Assembly (NCBI RefSeq): GCF_001570725.1
Contig: NZ_BCNV01000011.1
Coordinates: 62,001 to 126,000, forward strand
Source of the DNA: Paenibacillus amylolyticus
Lineage (GTDB): Bacteria; Bacillota; Bacilli; Paenibacillales; Paenibacillaceae
DNA length: 64,000 nucleotides
Direction: 5' to 3'
Shown here: positions 1-10,412 of the stretch, piece by piece
Position numbering within the stretch: the stretch's first letter is position 1
Layout: every line of letters starts with the position of its first letter
Translations under genes and position numbers: made by a program
The notes under the pieces: generated by a model
The model's input: the letters and a program-made list of their open reading frames with translations, nothing else
Database searches by the model: none
Told to the model about the DNA's origin: nothing

Positions 1-1
1 C

Positions 2-1186
2 TATGCCTACTGGAAACTGGAAAGCCAGAAACACGAACATAATCTGGAAGAGACCGCAGCCGAGGTGCGAACCCTCTTGCAAGATACACTGGAGCGCCAG
101 CTGGCATCGGATGTTCCTGTATGCTCTCTTTTATCAGGGGGACTGGACTCCAGTGCCTTGTCTGCGTTAGCCGTGGATTATTACAACCGGACGGGGCAAG
201 GCCAAGTCAGTACGTATTCTGTCGATTATGTGGATAATGCCAAGCATTTTCAGGCGCATTCCTTTCAGCCCGGTGCAGATGGGCCCTGGATTAAGCGTAT
301 GGTGGATGAACTCAAGACCGACCATCACTGGATAGAAATCGAGAACGGAGAACTGGTTCATGCTTTGACACAGGCCATGCTTGTGCGGGATCTACCGGGC
401 ATGGCGGATGTGGACTCTTCACTCTATCTGTTCTGTAAAGAAATCAAAAAAGGGGCTACGGTTGCCATTTCAGGTGAAGCGGCGGATGAAGTGTTCGGCG
501 GCTACCCTTGGTTCCATCGCGAAGATATGCTGAACTCCGGTACGTTTCCATGGTCTGTAGCACCTGATATGCGAGCAGCGCTGTTATCTCCGGACATTCG
601 GGAATGGATTCGACCACTCGACTATTTGGCAGACCGTTATTCCGATGCAGTGGCTGAAGTGCCTCTTCTGGATGGAGAAACGGGCAAAGCTGCACAAATG
701 CGGGTGATGTCCTACCTGAACATTACACGTTTCATGCCTACACTTCTGGATCGCAAAGACCGGATGAGTATGGGGGCAGGATTGGAAGTACGGGTACCTT
801 ACTGTGACCATCGTCTGATCCAATATGTATTTAACGTCCCTTGGGAAATGAAAATAACGGGCGGGCGGGAAAAAGGCATTCTGCGTAAGGCACTCGAAGG
901 TGTCCTGCCTGACGATGTGTTATATCGTAAAAAGAGTCCTTACCCGAAAACACATAATCCACAATACCTGGCCGCGGTCAAACAACAGGTACTTGATATT
1001 CTGGATGATCCCACATCGCCTATCTTGCCTTTGATCGACAAAGCTCAGATCCGCAATCTTGCATCTTCACCGGATGCTGCTTCCAATCTTCCCTGGTTCG
1101 GACAGTTGATGTCAGGTCCCCAGCTATTTGCATATCTGACTCAGATCAATTCCTGGTTGAAGACATATAAAGTTGCTATTCGTTAG
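2..1186 (+). CDS. asnB: Asparagine synthetase (glutamine-hydrolysing), 3' part only
   Basis: Makes asparagine from aspartate, ATP and glutamine-derived ammonia in the cytoplasm. The reading frame is open from base 2, so the gene begins upstream of the window and the N-terminal glutaminase domain is missing; the first in-frame GTG (base 65) is not the real start. What remains is the synthetase domain: the PP-loop SGGLDSS just after the window edge, a GEAADEVFGGYPWF block, and RVPYCDHRLIQYVF near the C-terminus, all typical of AsnB. The gene stops at 1186 and converges on the chemotaxis receptor, with one hairpin between them. Related paralogues serve peptide or wall amidation, so the exact substrate is not certain. 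Confidence 0.9.
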   Translation, partial: YAYWKLESQKHEHNLEETAAEVRTLLQDTLERQLASDVPVCSLLSGGLDSSALSALAVDYYNRTGQGQVSTYSVDYVDNAKHFQAHSFQPGADGPWIKRMVDELKTDHHWIEIENGELVHALTQAMLVRDLPGMADVDSSLYLFCKEIKKGATVAISGEAADEVFGGYPWFHREDMLNSGTFPWSVAPDMRAALLSPDIREWIRPLDYLADRYSDAVAEVPLLDGETGKAAQMRVMSYLNITRFMPTLLDRKDRMSMGAGLEVRVPYCDHRLIQYVFNVPWEMKITGGREKGILRKALEGVLPDDVLYRKKSPYPKTHNPQYLAAVKQQVLDILDDPTSPILPLIDKAQIRNLASSPDAASNLPWFGQLMSGPQLFAYLTQINSWLKTYKVAIR

Positions 1187-1212
1187 AATGACCTTCTGAT
1201 CTCTCATTCATC

Positions 1213-1261
1213 AAAAAAAAGGTGTCAGGAGAACAGCATAACTGTTGTTCTCACTGACACC
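1213..1261 (-). terminator. Rho-independent terminator for the chemotaxis receptor gene
   Basis: A long hairpin at 1221-1261 (arms GGTGTCAG...CTGACACC with inner GAGAACAG...CTGTTGTTCTC) is followed on the minus strand by eight T (1213-1220). It may also end asnB transcription from the other side. Confidence 0.85.
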
Positions 1262-1314
1262 CTCTTGTTATACACATTCATGTATGCTGAATTTCACACT
1301 GGAACCATCCATCA

Positions 1315-3009
1315 TCACACTTTAAATTGACTCAATGACTGCTGTAACCCTTCTGCCATAGACGAAAGATCATTAGCAGCTGAAGCAATCTCCTGCATCG
1401 CAGACAGTTGTTCTTCTGATGTTGCACTGACTTCCTCTGTTCCAGCAGCCGCATTCTCTGTTACTTCCATGATTGTCTTCATGGACACATTGATCTGCTC
1501 CACACCCGCTGCCATTTGTTCAATGGATGCAGATACCTCCTGAGTCTGACCAGCTACATTGCTAACAGCTTCACGAATTTCTTCGAAAGTACCGCCTGCT
1601 CTATGAACAAGCTCTATACCCTCTTGAACCTCCGCGGTTACTTCTCCCATGGATTGCATTGCATCACTCATGCCTTTGTTAATGGCAGCAACAAGTGTGC
1701 TGATCTGTTCAGCTGATTTCGCCGATTGGTCAGACAGCTTACGTACCTCGGTAGCAACTACCTCGAATCCACGACCATGCTCGCCTGCTCTTGCAGCTTC
1801 AATCGCTGCATTCAGAGACAGCAAATTTGTTTGGGCCGATATTTCAGATATACTCTCCACCATGAGTCCAATCTCCTGAGAGTGATTGCCCAGTTCTTCA
1901 ATAACCGCCGCAAGGGTCTGAACGGTCTGATGAATAGAATTCATCTGTCCAACAGCGGACTGAACTGCCTCGTTACCAGACATGGTTTTGGCTGATGCAT
2001 TGGTCGCTTCATCTGACATGTTCTGCGTGTTCTCCGTCATCTGCTGAAAACCTGTGGATAATTCATTGATCGTATGGAATCCATCTCCAACCATTCTCAC
2101 CTGTGTATCCATACCAGTCGCAATCTCTTCCATCGTAACAGCAACCTGTTCAGTCGCCGAGGCGGTCTGTTCTGTACTTGCCGTTAACTCCTCGGAAGAA
2201 GCAGCAACCCGATCCGCATTGTTCCCCACCTGATGGATTAATTGACGCAAGTTAACCATCATATCGTTAAAGGATTGTGCCAGATCCCCGATCTCATCTC
2301 GGTTACGAACCACAATAGCCTCGCCTGTCAGGTCTCCATCTGCAATCTGCCTAGCAGATCTGGCTACATATGCAACGGGTCTGGATATAATTCTGCCCAT
2401 GAAAAGTGCGATTGCTGCTCCCAGAACAATCGATGCTATCCCGATCATCACAATATACCGGAGCACATTATGAATGAGTTTATTAGCATCCACGATTCCG
2501 GCATCCAACGCGCTTTGCTGATGCTGTTCCAAAGCTTCGATACTCTGCTCAAATCTGGACACAATTTCTGGACCTGTTTCGAGTATTAACCTTGTAATCT
2601 CATTGTTTCTCCCTTGTCTTTTTAAATCCATCACATTTTGAGCATAGGCATAATATTCTTCTGAAATCTCGCTTGAACGATCCAGAAGATCAATCATCAC
2701 TTCGGTTGTAACTTCCGCTCGTAATGCATCGCTTATTTTTTGATAATCTTCATAAAAACCCTGAAAATCCTGCGCACTTTTATCATTGTCTTCCACCACG
2801 AAATTTCGCAACTCCACCTGCAAGGATTTCACATCAATAACCATATTTTTAATAACAAGTAGTTTAGCTGTACGGTCTTTGATTAAATCTGTATACGTTC
2901 TTTCCACTGAACGAAATTGCGTGTACGAGATCACAACCACAGCTACCAATAAAATAAGTACCGATAAAAAACCCAACAGTAATTTACGACTAATGGAAAT
3001 CCTCTTCAT
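1315..3009 (-). CDS. Methyl-accepting chemotaxis protein
   Basis: Transmembrane chemoreceptor that senses a ligand outside the cell and controls the CheA kinase. Of 564 residues, 10-30 form the first membrane helix, about 31-185 a four-helix-bundle sensor, about 188-206 the second helix, then a HAMP linker ([20 protein letters not shown]) and a long signalling coiled coil. The conserved hairpin tip is present ([20 protein letters not shown], then [14 protein letters not shown]). The start has a GGGGG site seven bases upstream. The gene stands alone, which is common for receptors; the ligand cannot be read from the sequence. The AT-rich 260 bases upstream show no clear sigma-D promoter. Confidence 0.93.
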   Translation of the reverse strand: MKRISISRKLLLGFLSVLILLVAVVVISYTQFRSVERTYTDLIKDRTAKLLVIKNMVIDVKSLQVELRNFVVEDNDKSAQDFQGFYEDYQKISDALRAEVTTEVMIDLLDRSSEISEEYYAYAQNVMDLKRQGRNNEITRLILETGPEIVSRFEQSIEALEQHQQSALDAGIVDANKLIHNVLRYIVMIGIASIVLGAAIALFMGRIISRPVAYVARSARQIADGDLTGEAIVVRNRDEIGDLAQSFNDMMVNLRQLIHQVGNNADRVAASSEELTASTEQTASATEQVAVTMEEIATGMDTQVRMVGDGFHTINELSTGFQQMTENTQNMSDEATNASAKTMSGNEAVQSAVGQMNSIHQTVQTLAAVIEELGNHSQEIGLMVESISEISAQTNLLSLNAAIEAARAGEHGRGFEVVATEVRKLSDQSAKSAEQISTLVAAINKGMSDAMQSMGEVTAEVQEGIELVHRAGGTFEEIREAVSNVAGQTQEVSASIEQMAAGVEQINVSMKTIMEVTENAAAGTEEVSATSEEQLSAMQEIASAANDLSSMAEGLQQSLSQFKV

Positions 3010-3269
3010 TTCATTTCCCCCGTGTGCTTAAAATGACTTGCATTCTATGATTTATGTAGTAAATAACTCTTTGAAGATCTCCCCTCCTTTTGCGGAATAT
3101 AGAATTGGTTAAATTTGAGACTATTTAAAATATGTTAGCACATTCGCACACTCAAAAATAGGTCTTTAGTATCTACCAATACTATATTTCAAGGTTTTTT
3201 TATATAAAATCGACAATATACTACATTCCTTATATCCAAAATTAAATAATTTGAATCTTTAGACCTAAA

Positions 3270-3368
<99 letters not shown>

Positions 3369-3392
3369 ATCCATTTAATATATTTGTTATAT

Positions 3393-4256
3393 CTAACGGT
3401 TGATTAATACCGGATTTCGTTCAATCAGCCCACTGCCAAACGTTTCCCTGAACGGGGAATCCTCCATATGAATATATCCAATGTAACAACCGCACTTTTT
3501 CATGCGACAAGGCCGATCCGCGGCCAAAGCTTGTAGACCATCACGATATAGATGCCCAATGATCCGGCGATCCTTATAACACCGCTTCACATGGCCGGAC
3601 CCTTGTACATAAAATACTTCCGAACCGGCAGCACATCGTTTGCCAAAGCTATCATAGTCCTGCAGATTGCCTTCAAAAAGCGGATCAAGCCCACGTAAAA
3701 ACTGAATCTCTTCCGGCGTGTAATACTTTGGCCGATCTTTGAAGGCATTAACCCACATATATACATCCTCCGGCAAAGCCTGTCTCATGGACTCAATTGC
3801 GGGGAATGCACTGCGGAGTCCGACAGTACCAACACTAAATGCTAGCCCCATCTGACGCAAAGTTAGGCATTGTTTTACAAAAGAAGCTTCTTTCGTCTCA
3901 CGAGGATGATACGTCGCCCAAAAGGCTGCTTTATTCGCATCCAGCTCCCTTGCCCAGTCCAGCTTAACCGACAGGTTGGTTTGGATCGCAACTTTATCCA
4001 CATGTGGCATATGTGACAGCTCAACCATCGCTTCCCGGTACCAACGACGAACCAATGCTTCACCATAGGGATTGAAGAAAATCGAAAATTGGTACCCTTC
4101 AACTTCCTGCTCCCTCACCCAGTTCACAAATTGACGCAATTGTTGTTCATCCATTTCCAACGTCTCTTTGGAATCCACAGTCTTGCTAAACGGGCAGTAT
4201 GGACAGTCGTAATTACAGGAAGACAACTTCCCCCGATAATATAAAGTCGCTCTCAT
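3393..4256 (-). CDS. Radical SAM protein, STM4011-like
   Basis: A 287-residue radical SAM protein expected to hold a [4Fe-4S] cluster and cleave S-adenosylmethionine to start radical chemistry on an unknown substrate. The cluster motif CNYDCPYC (Cys14, Cys18, Cys21) is close to the N-terminus. The C-terminal third has further cysteines (CAAGS, KRCYKD, CRMKKCGC) that could bind an auxiliary iron-sulfur cluster, as in SPASM/Twitch proteins; that is inference. Its ATG overlaps the stop of the upstream radical SAM gene (ATGA), so the two are translationally coupled. Last gene of a five-gene operon in the order 4015-4014-4013-4012-4011. The Salmonella family is uncharacterised; no function is claimed. 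Confidence 0.85.
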   Translation of the reverse strand: MRATLYYRGKLSSCNYDCPYCPFSKTVDSKETLEMDEQQLRQFVNWVREQEVEGYQFSIFFNPYGEALVRRWYREAMVELSHMPHVDKVAIQTNLSVKLDWARELDANKAAFWATYHPRETKEASFVKQCLTLRQMGLAFSVGTVGLRSAFPAIESMRQALPEDVYMWVNAFKDRPKYYTPEEIQFLRGLDPLFEGNLQDYDSFGKRCAAGSEVFYVQGSGHVKRCYKDRRIIGHLYRDGLQALAADRPCRMKKCGCYIGYIHMEDSPFRETFGSGLIERNPVLINR

Positions 4257-5641
4257 GAGAAAACAAACCTTTCCATCTGTTCACGAACTTCGGCAGATAT
4301 AAGCCAATCTCCAATCGCATCGGAGTAGCCAAGTCCCTCTTCTGTCAGACGCAGTATCTGCTTGCCCTCATCGTTCTCCAGCTGCGCCATGCCCTCTGTC
4401 AGCAGTTCAGTCAACCAGACATAGTCGGACATCACATCGGTACCGAAGCGCTGATGGTAGTCAGACAACGCTAATCCCTCCCGATGTAGCAAGGCCTTCA
4501 GAATAAAGCGACGTCTTTGTTCTTCACGGCTTAACACGATACCATAATCAGCCACATCGTAACGCTCGGTCGCCACATAATCGGCAATGATGCTCTGTGT
4601 GGCCTTGTAACTCACGCCGTACTTGGAAGCATAATGTACTTCACTCGTATACGAGCGTGCGCCACATCCCAGACCAACCATGCCCTCCTCCTGACAGCTA
4701 TAAGGCAGAAGCACTTTGGCGGACGACTGTGATTTGGCAAATCTGCGCATCGAATATTGGACATAACCTTTACTTTTCAAAGTCTCACGTGCTGCCTTAT
4801 ACAGCTCCATCCGAATATCAGGTCCCTGACGGAGAATATCATCAGGCTTCACGATCGTATTTTCCCGTGTATACAAGGGATAGATAAAAATTTCGCCCGG
4901 CTCGTAGGCCAACACTCTTTCCAGTGAATAGAGCCACGATTCAACCGTTTGCCCTGGCAGACCATAGATCAGATCCAGATTCAACAATGGGAAATCATAA
5001 CGAGTAAGCTTCTCAAGCGCTCGTTCAACCTCCTGCGGTTTTTGCGGACGATAGATGGCAGATGCTTCAGCTTCAATGAAACTCTGGATGCCCATGCTAA
5101 CACGATCTACACTTCGTTCCTTCATAATGGATAGCTTGGCTTCCGTAACGGTATCCGGCGATGTTTCCACCGAAATGGATGTTTGCGAGGGATCCAACCC
5201 CATCACATGCTCAGCAATATCAAAAAGGCGATTCAACTGAACTTCATTTAATAATGTAGGAGTTCCTCCACCAATCGCGAACCTCGAATATGGTCTGCGA
5301 GAAGTAATGGGTGCCCACTGCTTCGCCTGACGTTCCAGCGCATCCACATAGCGCTCATGCGTATCATCCCGCCGATCCGGCAGTGTGAACAGATTACAGA
5401 ATCCGCAACGAGCAGCGCAAAAGGGAATGTGCATATATAAAAAATACGTATCGGTATTTTCTCGTTCCCACAGTGACCCTAGTGGCAGTGGTGGGTCCAG
5501 CTCCCGATATGCGGTCTTGTGGGGATAAGAGTATAAGTAAGAACGATACGGGAATGCCAGTACTTCACTGAGGCCTGTAGCGATATTGGATCCGGACTGT
5601 GTGGAATGGCCTGTTGTCGTATGTTTTGATTGTTTATCCAT
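4253..5641 (-). CDS. HemW/HemN-like radical SAM protein, STM4012-like
   Basis: A 462-residue radical SAM enzyme of the coproporphyrinogen-oxidase/HemW superfamily, though its neighbours argue against haem synthesis. Visible are the motif CAARCGFC (Cys75, Cys79, Cys82), the SAM-binding GGGTPTLL block, VETSPD and SMGIQSF segments as in HemN/HemW, and a C-terminal HemN_C-like helical domain. The start is the ATG at 5641, six bases after AGGAGG; a longer frame to 5674 lacks a site. The stop overlaps the STM4011-like start. A 47-base gap separates it from the STM4013-like gene. Substrate unknown; two radical SAM proteins in one operon suggests sequential or paired chemistry. Confidence 0.85.
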   Translation of the reverse strand: MDKQSKHTTTGHSTQSGSNIATGLSEVLAFPYRSYLYSYPHKTAYRELDPPLPLGSLWERENTDTYFLYMHIPFCAARCGFCNLFTLPDRRDDTHERYVDALERQAKQWAPITSRRPYSRFAIGGGTPTLLNEVQLNRLFDIAEHVMGLDPSQTSISVETSPDTVTEAKLSIMKERSVDRVSMGIQSFIEAEASAIYRPQKPQEVERALEKLTRYDFPLLNLDLIYGLPGQTVESWLYSLERVLAYEPGEIFIYPLYTRENTIVKPDDILRQGPDIRMELYKAARETLKSKGYVQYSMRRFAKSQSSAKVLLPYSCQEEGMVGLGCGARSYTSEVHYASKYGVSYKATQSIIADYVATERYDVADYGIVLSREEQRRRFILKALLHREGLALSDYHQRFGTDVMSDYVWLTELLTEGMAQLENDEGKQILRLTEEGLGYSDAIGDWLISAEVREQMERFVFS

Positions 5642-5688
5642 CGGTTTCCTCCTGTCTCCGGTTGTTGTCACCATAAGAGCAATACATT

Positions 5689-6466
5689 CTATACTAAAAA
5701 TTCACGGTAAGGCACCGTCCATACGACATCATGTGCAAGTCGGTGTCCTTGATACCCGTCTTCGCCGTAAGCTGTACCATGATCGGAAAAAGCCAGGCAA
5801 TACGCTGGGCGGGCGCGTTTTCGCATCGCCTCGAACAACGGCCCAAGGGCCTCGTCTACATATCGAAGTGCAGCCCGTTGGGTCTCCACCGAGTCCTCCT
5901 TGGCTCCTTCTACAAAGTACCGATTTGGACCATGAATGGCAGACACGTTCAAAAACATAAATATCTTTTCATCCGGCGCCGTCTGCTCAAGCAGCTTTAA
6001 TGCATGCTGTACCTGATGCTCTGTCGATTTGGGGTTGGTTACCCCAAAGTTCATTCGCCAGTAGCTCTGTTGAAAATAGCTGGGTAATACTTTCGCAAGC
6101 GGGTTTTTTTTCGTAAAAAAAATGACGCCGCCAATGCAGATTGTACGGTAACCTTCAGCTGCGAACCCGGATACGATATCCGGTGTATCAAACAACCAGG
6201 TATGCGGATGTGTCTTGAGTCCGGTATTCCGGGAATGGAACAATCTTACATGAGATGCCTTATCCGTATTGGCAGGAGTGGGCATAAAACCACCAAAAAA
6301 AGCGTGGTGCGCCGCATATGTAAAACTGCCCGGGGTATGACGCTTCTCCCACGGACCCGAACCACACAGATTTGGACAGTTTTCCTCTTCCAGCTTGGCT
6401 ACGTCATATCGTAACGTATCCAGCGTAATCATTAACAAGTCATGGGAGCCCACGATGGTGTTCATA

Positions 6467-6474
<8 letters not shown>
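5689..6474 (-). CDS. Alkaline phosphatase/sulfatase-fold hydrolase, STM4013/SEN3800-like
   Basis: A 261-residue hydrolase of the alkaline phosphatase superfamily, which cleaves phosphate or sulfate esters using metal ions. Metal-ligand segments are visible: LLMITLDTLRYD at the N-terminus (Asp19, Thr20) and SDHGTAYGEDGYQGHR near the C-terminus (Asp231, His232, His244). It has no signal peptide, so it should act in the cytoplasm, unlike most sulfatases. Start chosen at the ATG at 6474, ten bases after AAAGGAG; this overlaps the stop of the ATP-grasp-like gene by eight bases. The frame runs further upstream without a better start. The real substrate is unknown. Confidence 0.82.
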
Positions 6475-7750
<1,276 letters not shown>

Positions 7751-7753
7751 TGT

Positions 7754-8596
7754 CTACTCCGTTAACGACGGGTAACGCCAGTCATCCTCATCACTCTGTT
7801 GCTGGTCGCTAACATCTACGGATATACCTGAGTGGTTCCAGCGGCTAATCATTTCATTGGTCATGTAATGGTAACTTAGATCAAGATGCTTCAGCTTCTT
7901 AATCCGTTCACTGGCTAGTAGTGCTTCTGCTCCTTCATCGGACAACGTCCCTTGCGATAGATCCAATATTTCAAGTTGATCCAGAATAGGTGCATCAGCT
8001 GCTGCTTTGGCAATCTCATCCTGAATTTCACTGTCTTTTAGACCCAAGTAAACCAGCTTTGGAAATAATCCTTGTTCCAAAAGGGGAAGCACATCTTCAA
8101 GTGAACCATCGAAACCATAATTATCCACACCCAGATACAGTTCCAGTTTACGCAATTCAGGCAACTCGGCATGGGTGATTGAAGATAACACGTCTTTCGG
8201 GAGACCGCCACAAATAATAATCAATTCTTCAAGCTTGGCATGCTGGAGCGGTTCCAGACTAAGGCCGCTACTGCCCATGACCGAGAATGATTTTAATTCT
8301 GGAAAAGCACCCAACAGCGGGGTAAGATTCGTCTGAATAATCCACGACACTTCGCACTCTTCGTATCCCATATCCCCGATGAACAGTTTCTTCAATGAAG
8401 GAAAGCTTGGAGCTGACTCGACAAGCGTACCTATGAACTCGTCAGGCGAATTTTCATAAGCCTGTCCCCAATCTCCGATGACCAGACTTTCCAATGAGCT
8501 GGCCTCCGGTTTAGCCGCCAAATCCTTAATTAATTTTTCCATACGAATGCCGTCCTCATATTCATCGTAGGATACAACAAGCTTCACTTCTTGCAT
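7754..8596 (-). CDS. Leucine-rich-repeat protein, STM4015-like
   Basis: A 280-residue cytoplasmic leucine-rich-repeat protein, first gene of the five-gene operon. Repeats of the form LEELIIICGGLP, LRKLELYLGVD, LVYLGLKDSEI, LEILDLSQGTLSDEGAEALL and LKHLDLSYHYM run through the C-terminal two thirds. LRR folds bind proteins, so a scaffold or recognition role is the simplest reading. The start at 8596 (MQEVKL) follows CGGAGG by nine bases; the ORF extends nine codons further but that ATG lies upstream of the ribosome site. The C-terminus is acidic (QQQSDEDDW). Unusual partner for radical SAM and ATP-grasp proteins. Confidence 0.83.
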   Translation of the reverse strand: MQEVKLVVSYDEYEDGIRMEKLIKDLAAKPEASSLESLVIGDWGQAYENSPDEFIGTLVESAPSFPSLKKLFIGDMGYEECEVSWIIQTNLTPLLGAFPELKSFSVMGSSGLSLEPLQHAKLEELIIICGGLPKDVLSSITHAELPELRKLELYLGVDNYGFDGSLEDVLPLLEQGLFPKLVYLGLKDSEIQDEIAKAAADAPILDQLEILDLSQGTLSDEGAEALLASERIKKLKHLDLSYHYMTNEMISRWNHSGISVDVSDQQQSDEDDWRYPSLTE

Positions 8597-8645
8597 GAGC
8601 AAATCCCTCCGTTTAAGGTTCATATATGATTCGTTAATTTGAATG

Positions 8646-8831
8646 TTAACCTATACCACACAAGGCTTGCAACTTCTTCCAACTCCAGTCCCAAGTAGAT
8701 TCCCAATCGTGCAATGTGAACCATTTCTGACGTAGGTACAGGAACATACGTTCTGTATTATAGTCGCAGAAATAGCCATCCTCATTTAGGTATATGGATG
8801 GATCTCCCGAAACCTCACTCAAACACTTCAT
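8646..8831 (-). CDS. Small ORF of 61 residues upstream of the LRR gene, doubtful
   Basis: A 61-residue frame rich in Trp, Tyr and Cys (five Trp, five Tyr, three Cys), ending 49 bases before the STM4015-like start. It has no clear ribosome site, and its ATG lies only seven bases beyond the T-run of the rdgB terminator, so no promoter fits in front of it. A perfect TATAAT (8757-8762) lies inside it, which suggests the stretch is the operon's promoter region. It could instead be a remnant of a longer gene, or a short substrate peptide for the radical SAM/ATP-grasp operon; both are speculative. Confidence 0.25.
   Translation of the reverse strand: MKCLSEVSGDPSIYLNEDGYFCDYNTERMFLYLRQKWFTLHDWESTWDWSWKKLQALCGIG
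8757..8785 (-). promoter_or_regulatory. Possible promoter of the STM4015-4011-type operon
   Basis: Perfect -10 box TATAAT at 8762-8757 on the minus strand; a weak -35 (ATGAGG) lies 17 bases upstream. It would give a leader of about 150 bases before the LRR gene. Confidence 0.3.
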
Positions 8832-8838
8832 TGCATAG

Positions 8839-8902
8839 AAAAAAGCGTTAATGGCGGGTGAACCATTCCACCGGAATGCTTCTGTCCTTCCATTAACGCT
8901 TT
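8839..8902 (-). terminator. Terminator of the gerM-rph-rdgB operon
   Basis: Arms AGCGTTAATGG and CCATTAACGCT around a 35-base loop, followed on the minus strand by six T. Placed 12 bases after the rdgB stop. Confidence 0.85.
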
Positions 8903-8913
8903 GATGTTCCGTC

Positions 8914-9537
8914 TTATCCTTCTAGTCTGGATACGAGCGCTCTCAGCGCATGACCACGGTGGCTAATCGCCTGCTTTTGCTCAAGCGTAAGCTCTGCCAT
9001 CGTCATCTCGTATTCAGGTACATAGAAGAGTGGATCATATCCAAAACCGCCAGCACCTGCAGCTTGAGCCGTGATCCAGCCTTCCGCAGTGCCTTCCGAT
9101 TCATACTTATCACCAGTTGTCGGATCGTACAGTACCAGCGCACAGACGAAACGAGCTGGACTCAATAGCGGTTGCTCGGTGTCCTCACCGGATTTCAACG
9201 ATTCCAGCGTCTCCAGCAACTTCGCATTATTCTGTGCATCCGTTGCTCCTTCGCCTGCATATCTCGCTGAATATACGCCTGGCTCACCGTCCAACAGATC
9301 TACGCAAAGTCCCGAATCGTCTGCCAGAACGGGCAAACCAAGCGCATCACCAACCGCTTTGGCTTTCTTCCAGGCATTCTCCGCGAACGTTACGCCGTCT
9401 TCCACCACATCCGGCAGCTCCGGATAGTCAAACATGCTCTTAACCTCTTTGCCAAGCGGTGCGAAAGCATGAGCGAATTCACGGACTTTACCCGCATTGC
9501 GGGTTGCGACAATGAGAATTGGGCTGTCCAAACTCAT
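8914..9537 (-). CDS. rdgB: XTP/dITP pyrophosphatase (RdgB/HAM1 family)
   Basis: Removes deaminated purine nucleotides (ITP, dITP, XTP) from the pool by cleaving to the monophosphate and pyrophosphate, preventing their use in DNA and RNA. 207 residues, usual family length. Family motifs: VATRNAGKVREF at the N-terminus, DDSGLCVDLLDGEPGVYSAR, GGFGYDPLFYVPE and ISHRGHALRAL. The ATG follows the rph stop after a single base, with GGGGAAG upstream, so it is translated from the rph transcript. The same gene order (gerM, rph, ysnA) is known in Bacillus subtilis. Confidence 0.95.
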   Translation of the reverse strand: MSLDSPILIVATRNAGKVREFAHAFAPLGKEVKSMFDYPELPDVVEDGVTFAENAWKKAKAVGDALGLPVLADDSGLCVDLLDGEPGVYSARYAGEGATDAQNNAKLLETLESLKSGEDTEQPLLSPARFVCALVLYDPTTGDKYESEGTAEGWITAQAAGAGGFGYDPLFYVPEYEMTMAELTLEQKQAISHRGHALRALVSRLEG

Positions 9538-9538
9538 C

Positions 9539-10294
9539 TTACGCTTCCCCTAATCCACGTGCGCCGATCTTGAGCGCAATCGGTCCAAGTACTTCTTTTT
9601 GACGCTCGATCATCTCCAGAATTCCCTGCTCGCCCAGTTCCAACATGGCGTTCAGCTCACGGCGATCAAATGGTGCTTCCTCGCCTGTTCCCTGCAACTC
9701 AACGTATTTACCGCCACCTGTCATCACCAGGTTCATGTCTACCTTGGCTTTGGAATCTTCATCATAGTTCAGATCCAGTACAGGCTGTTCACCCACAACA
9801 CCCACGCTTACCGCTGCAATGAAATCCGTGATCGGGAATACTTGCAGTTTGTGCTGTTGGGAAATCTTGTTCACGGCAAGCGCCAGCGCTACAAATGCAC
9901 CGGTAATGGACGTTGTGCGTGTGCCTCCGTCGGCTTGAATGACATCACAGTCCAGCGTAATGGTACGCTCACCAAGAGCCTGCAAATTCACTACCGAGCG
10001 CAGTGCCCGACCAATCAGACGCTGGATTTCCATCGTGCGCCCAGTTAATTTGCCACGATTGGCTTCACGTTGGTTCCGAGTATGTGTTGCACGTGGCAGC
10101 ATGGAATATTCAGCCGTTACCCAGCCTTTACCCTGCCCTTTCATAAAGGGAGGAACACGTTCCTCTACTGTCGCTGTACAGATTACTTTTGTATCTCCAA
10201 CTTCAATCAGTACAGAGCCCTCGGCGTATTTATTCGTGTTCACTGTTAAATTCAGCGGGCGCAGCTGTTCGCTGGTTCGTCCGTTTGATCTCAT
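9539..10294 (-). CDS. rph: Ribonuclease PH
   Basis: Phosphorolytic 3'-to-5' exoribonuclease that trims tRNA precursors, releasing nucleoside diphosphates. 251 residues, full length. Features: [15 protein letters not shown] start, [19 protein letters not shown], the core [15 protein letters not shown] (phosphate/RNA-binding site), and the C-terminal GARGLGEA. The ATG has GGAGG eight bases upstream. Middle gene of gerM-rph-rdgB, 118 bases after gerM. Confidence 0.96.
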   Translation of the reverse strand: MRSNGRTSEQLRPLNLTVNTNKYAEGSVLIEVGDTKVICTATVEERVPPFMKGQGKGWVTAEYSMLPRATHTRNQREANRGKLTGRTMEIQRLIGRALRSVVNLQALGERTITLDCDVIQADGGTRTTSITGAFVALALAVNKISQQHKLQVFPITDFIAAVSVGVVGEQPVLDLNYDEDSKAKVDMNLVMTGGGKYVELQGTGEEAPFDRRELNAMLELGEQGILEMIERQKEVLGPIALKIGARGLGEA

Positions 10295-10412
10295 TTTTTC
10301 TGCCTCCTACGACTTAAGCATCCTGTAATGTTGAGCTTGTTCACACTTTTACGAATCCCTTATATTTTACCAAAGAGTTCGGTTAAAAGCATCCTTAAGC
10401 ATTACCCGGTCA

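Noticed and set aside
5586-5960. 124-codon plus-strand frame near the STM4012/4013 boundary
   Set aside because: Antisense to two well-supported genes, no ribosome site and no recognisable protein pattern.
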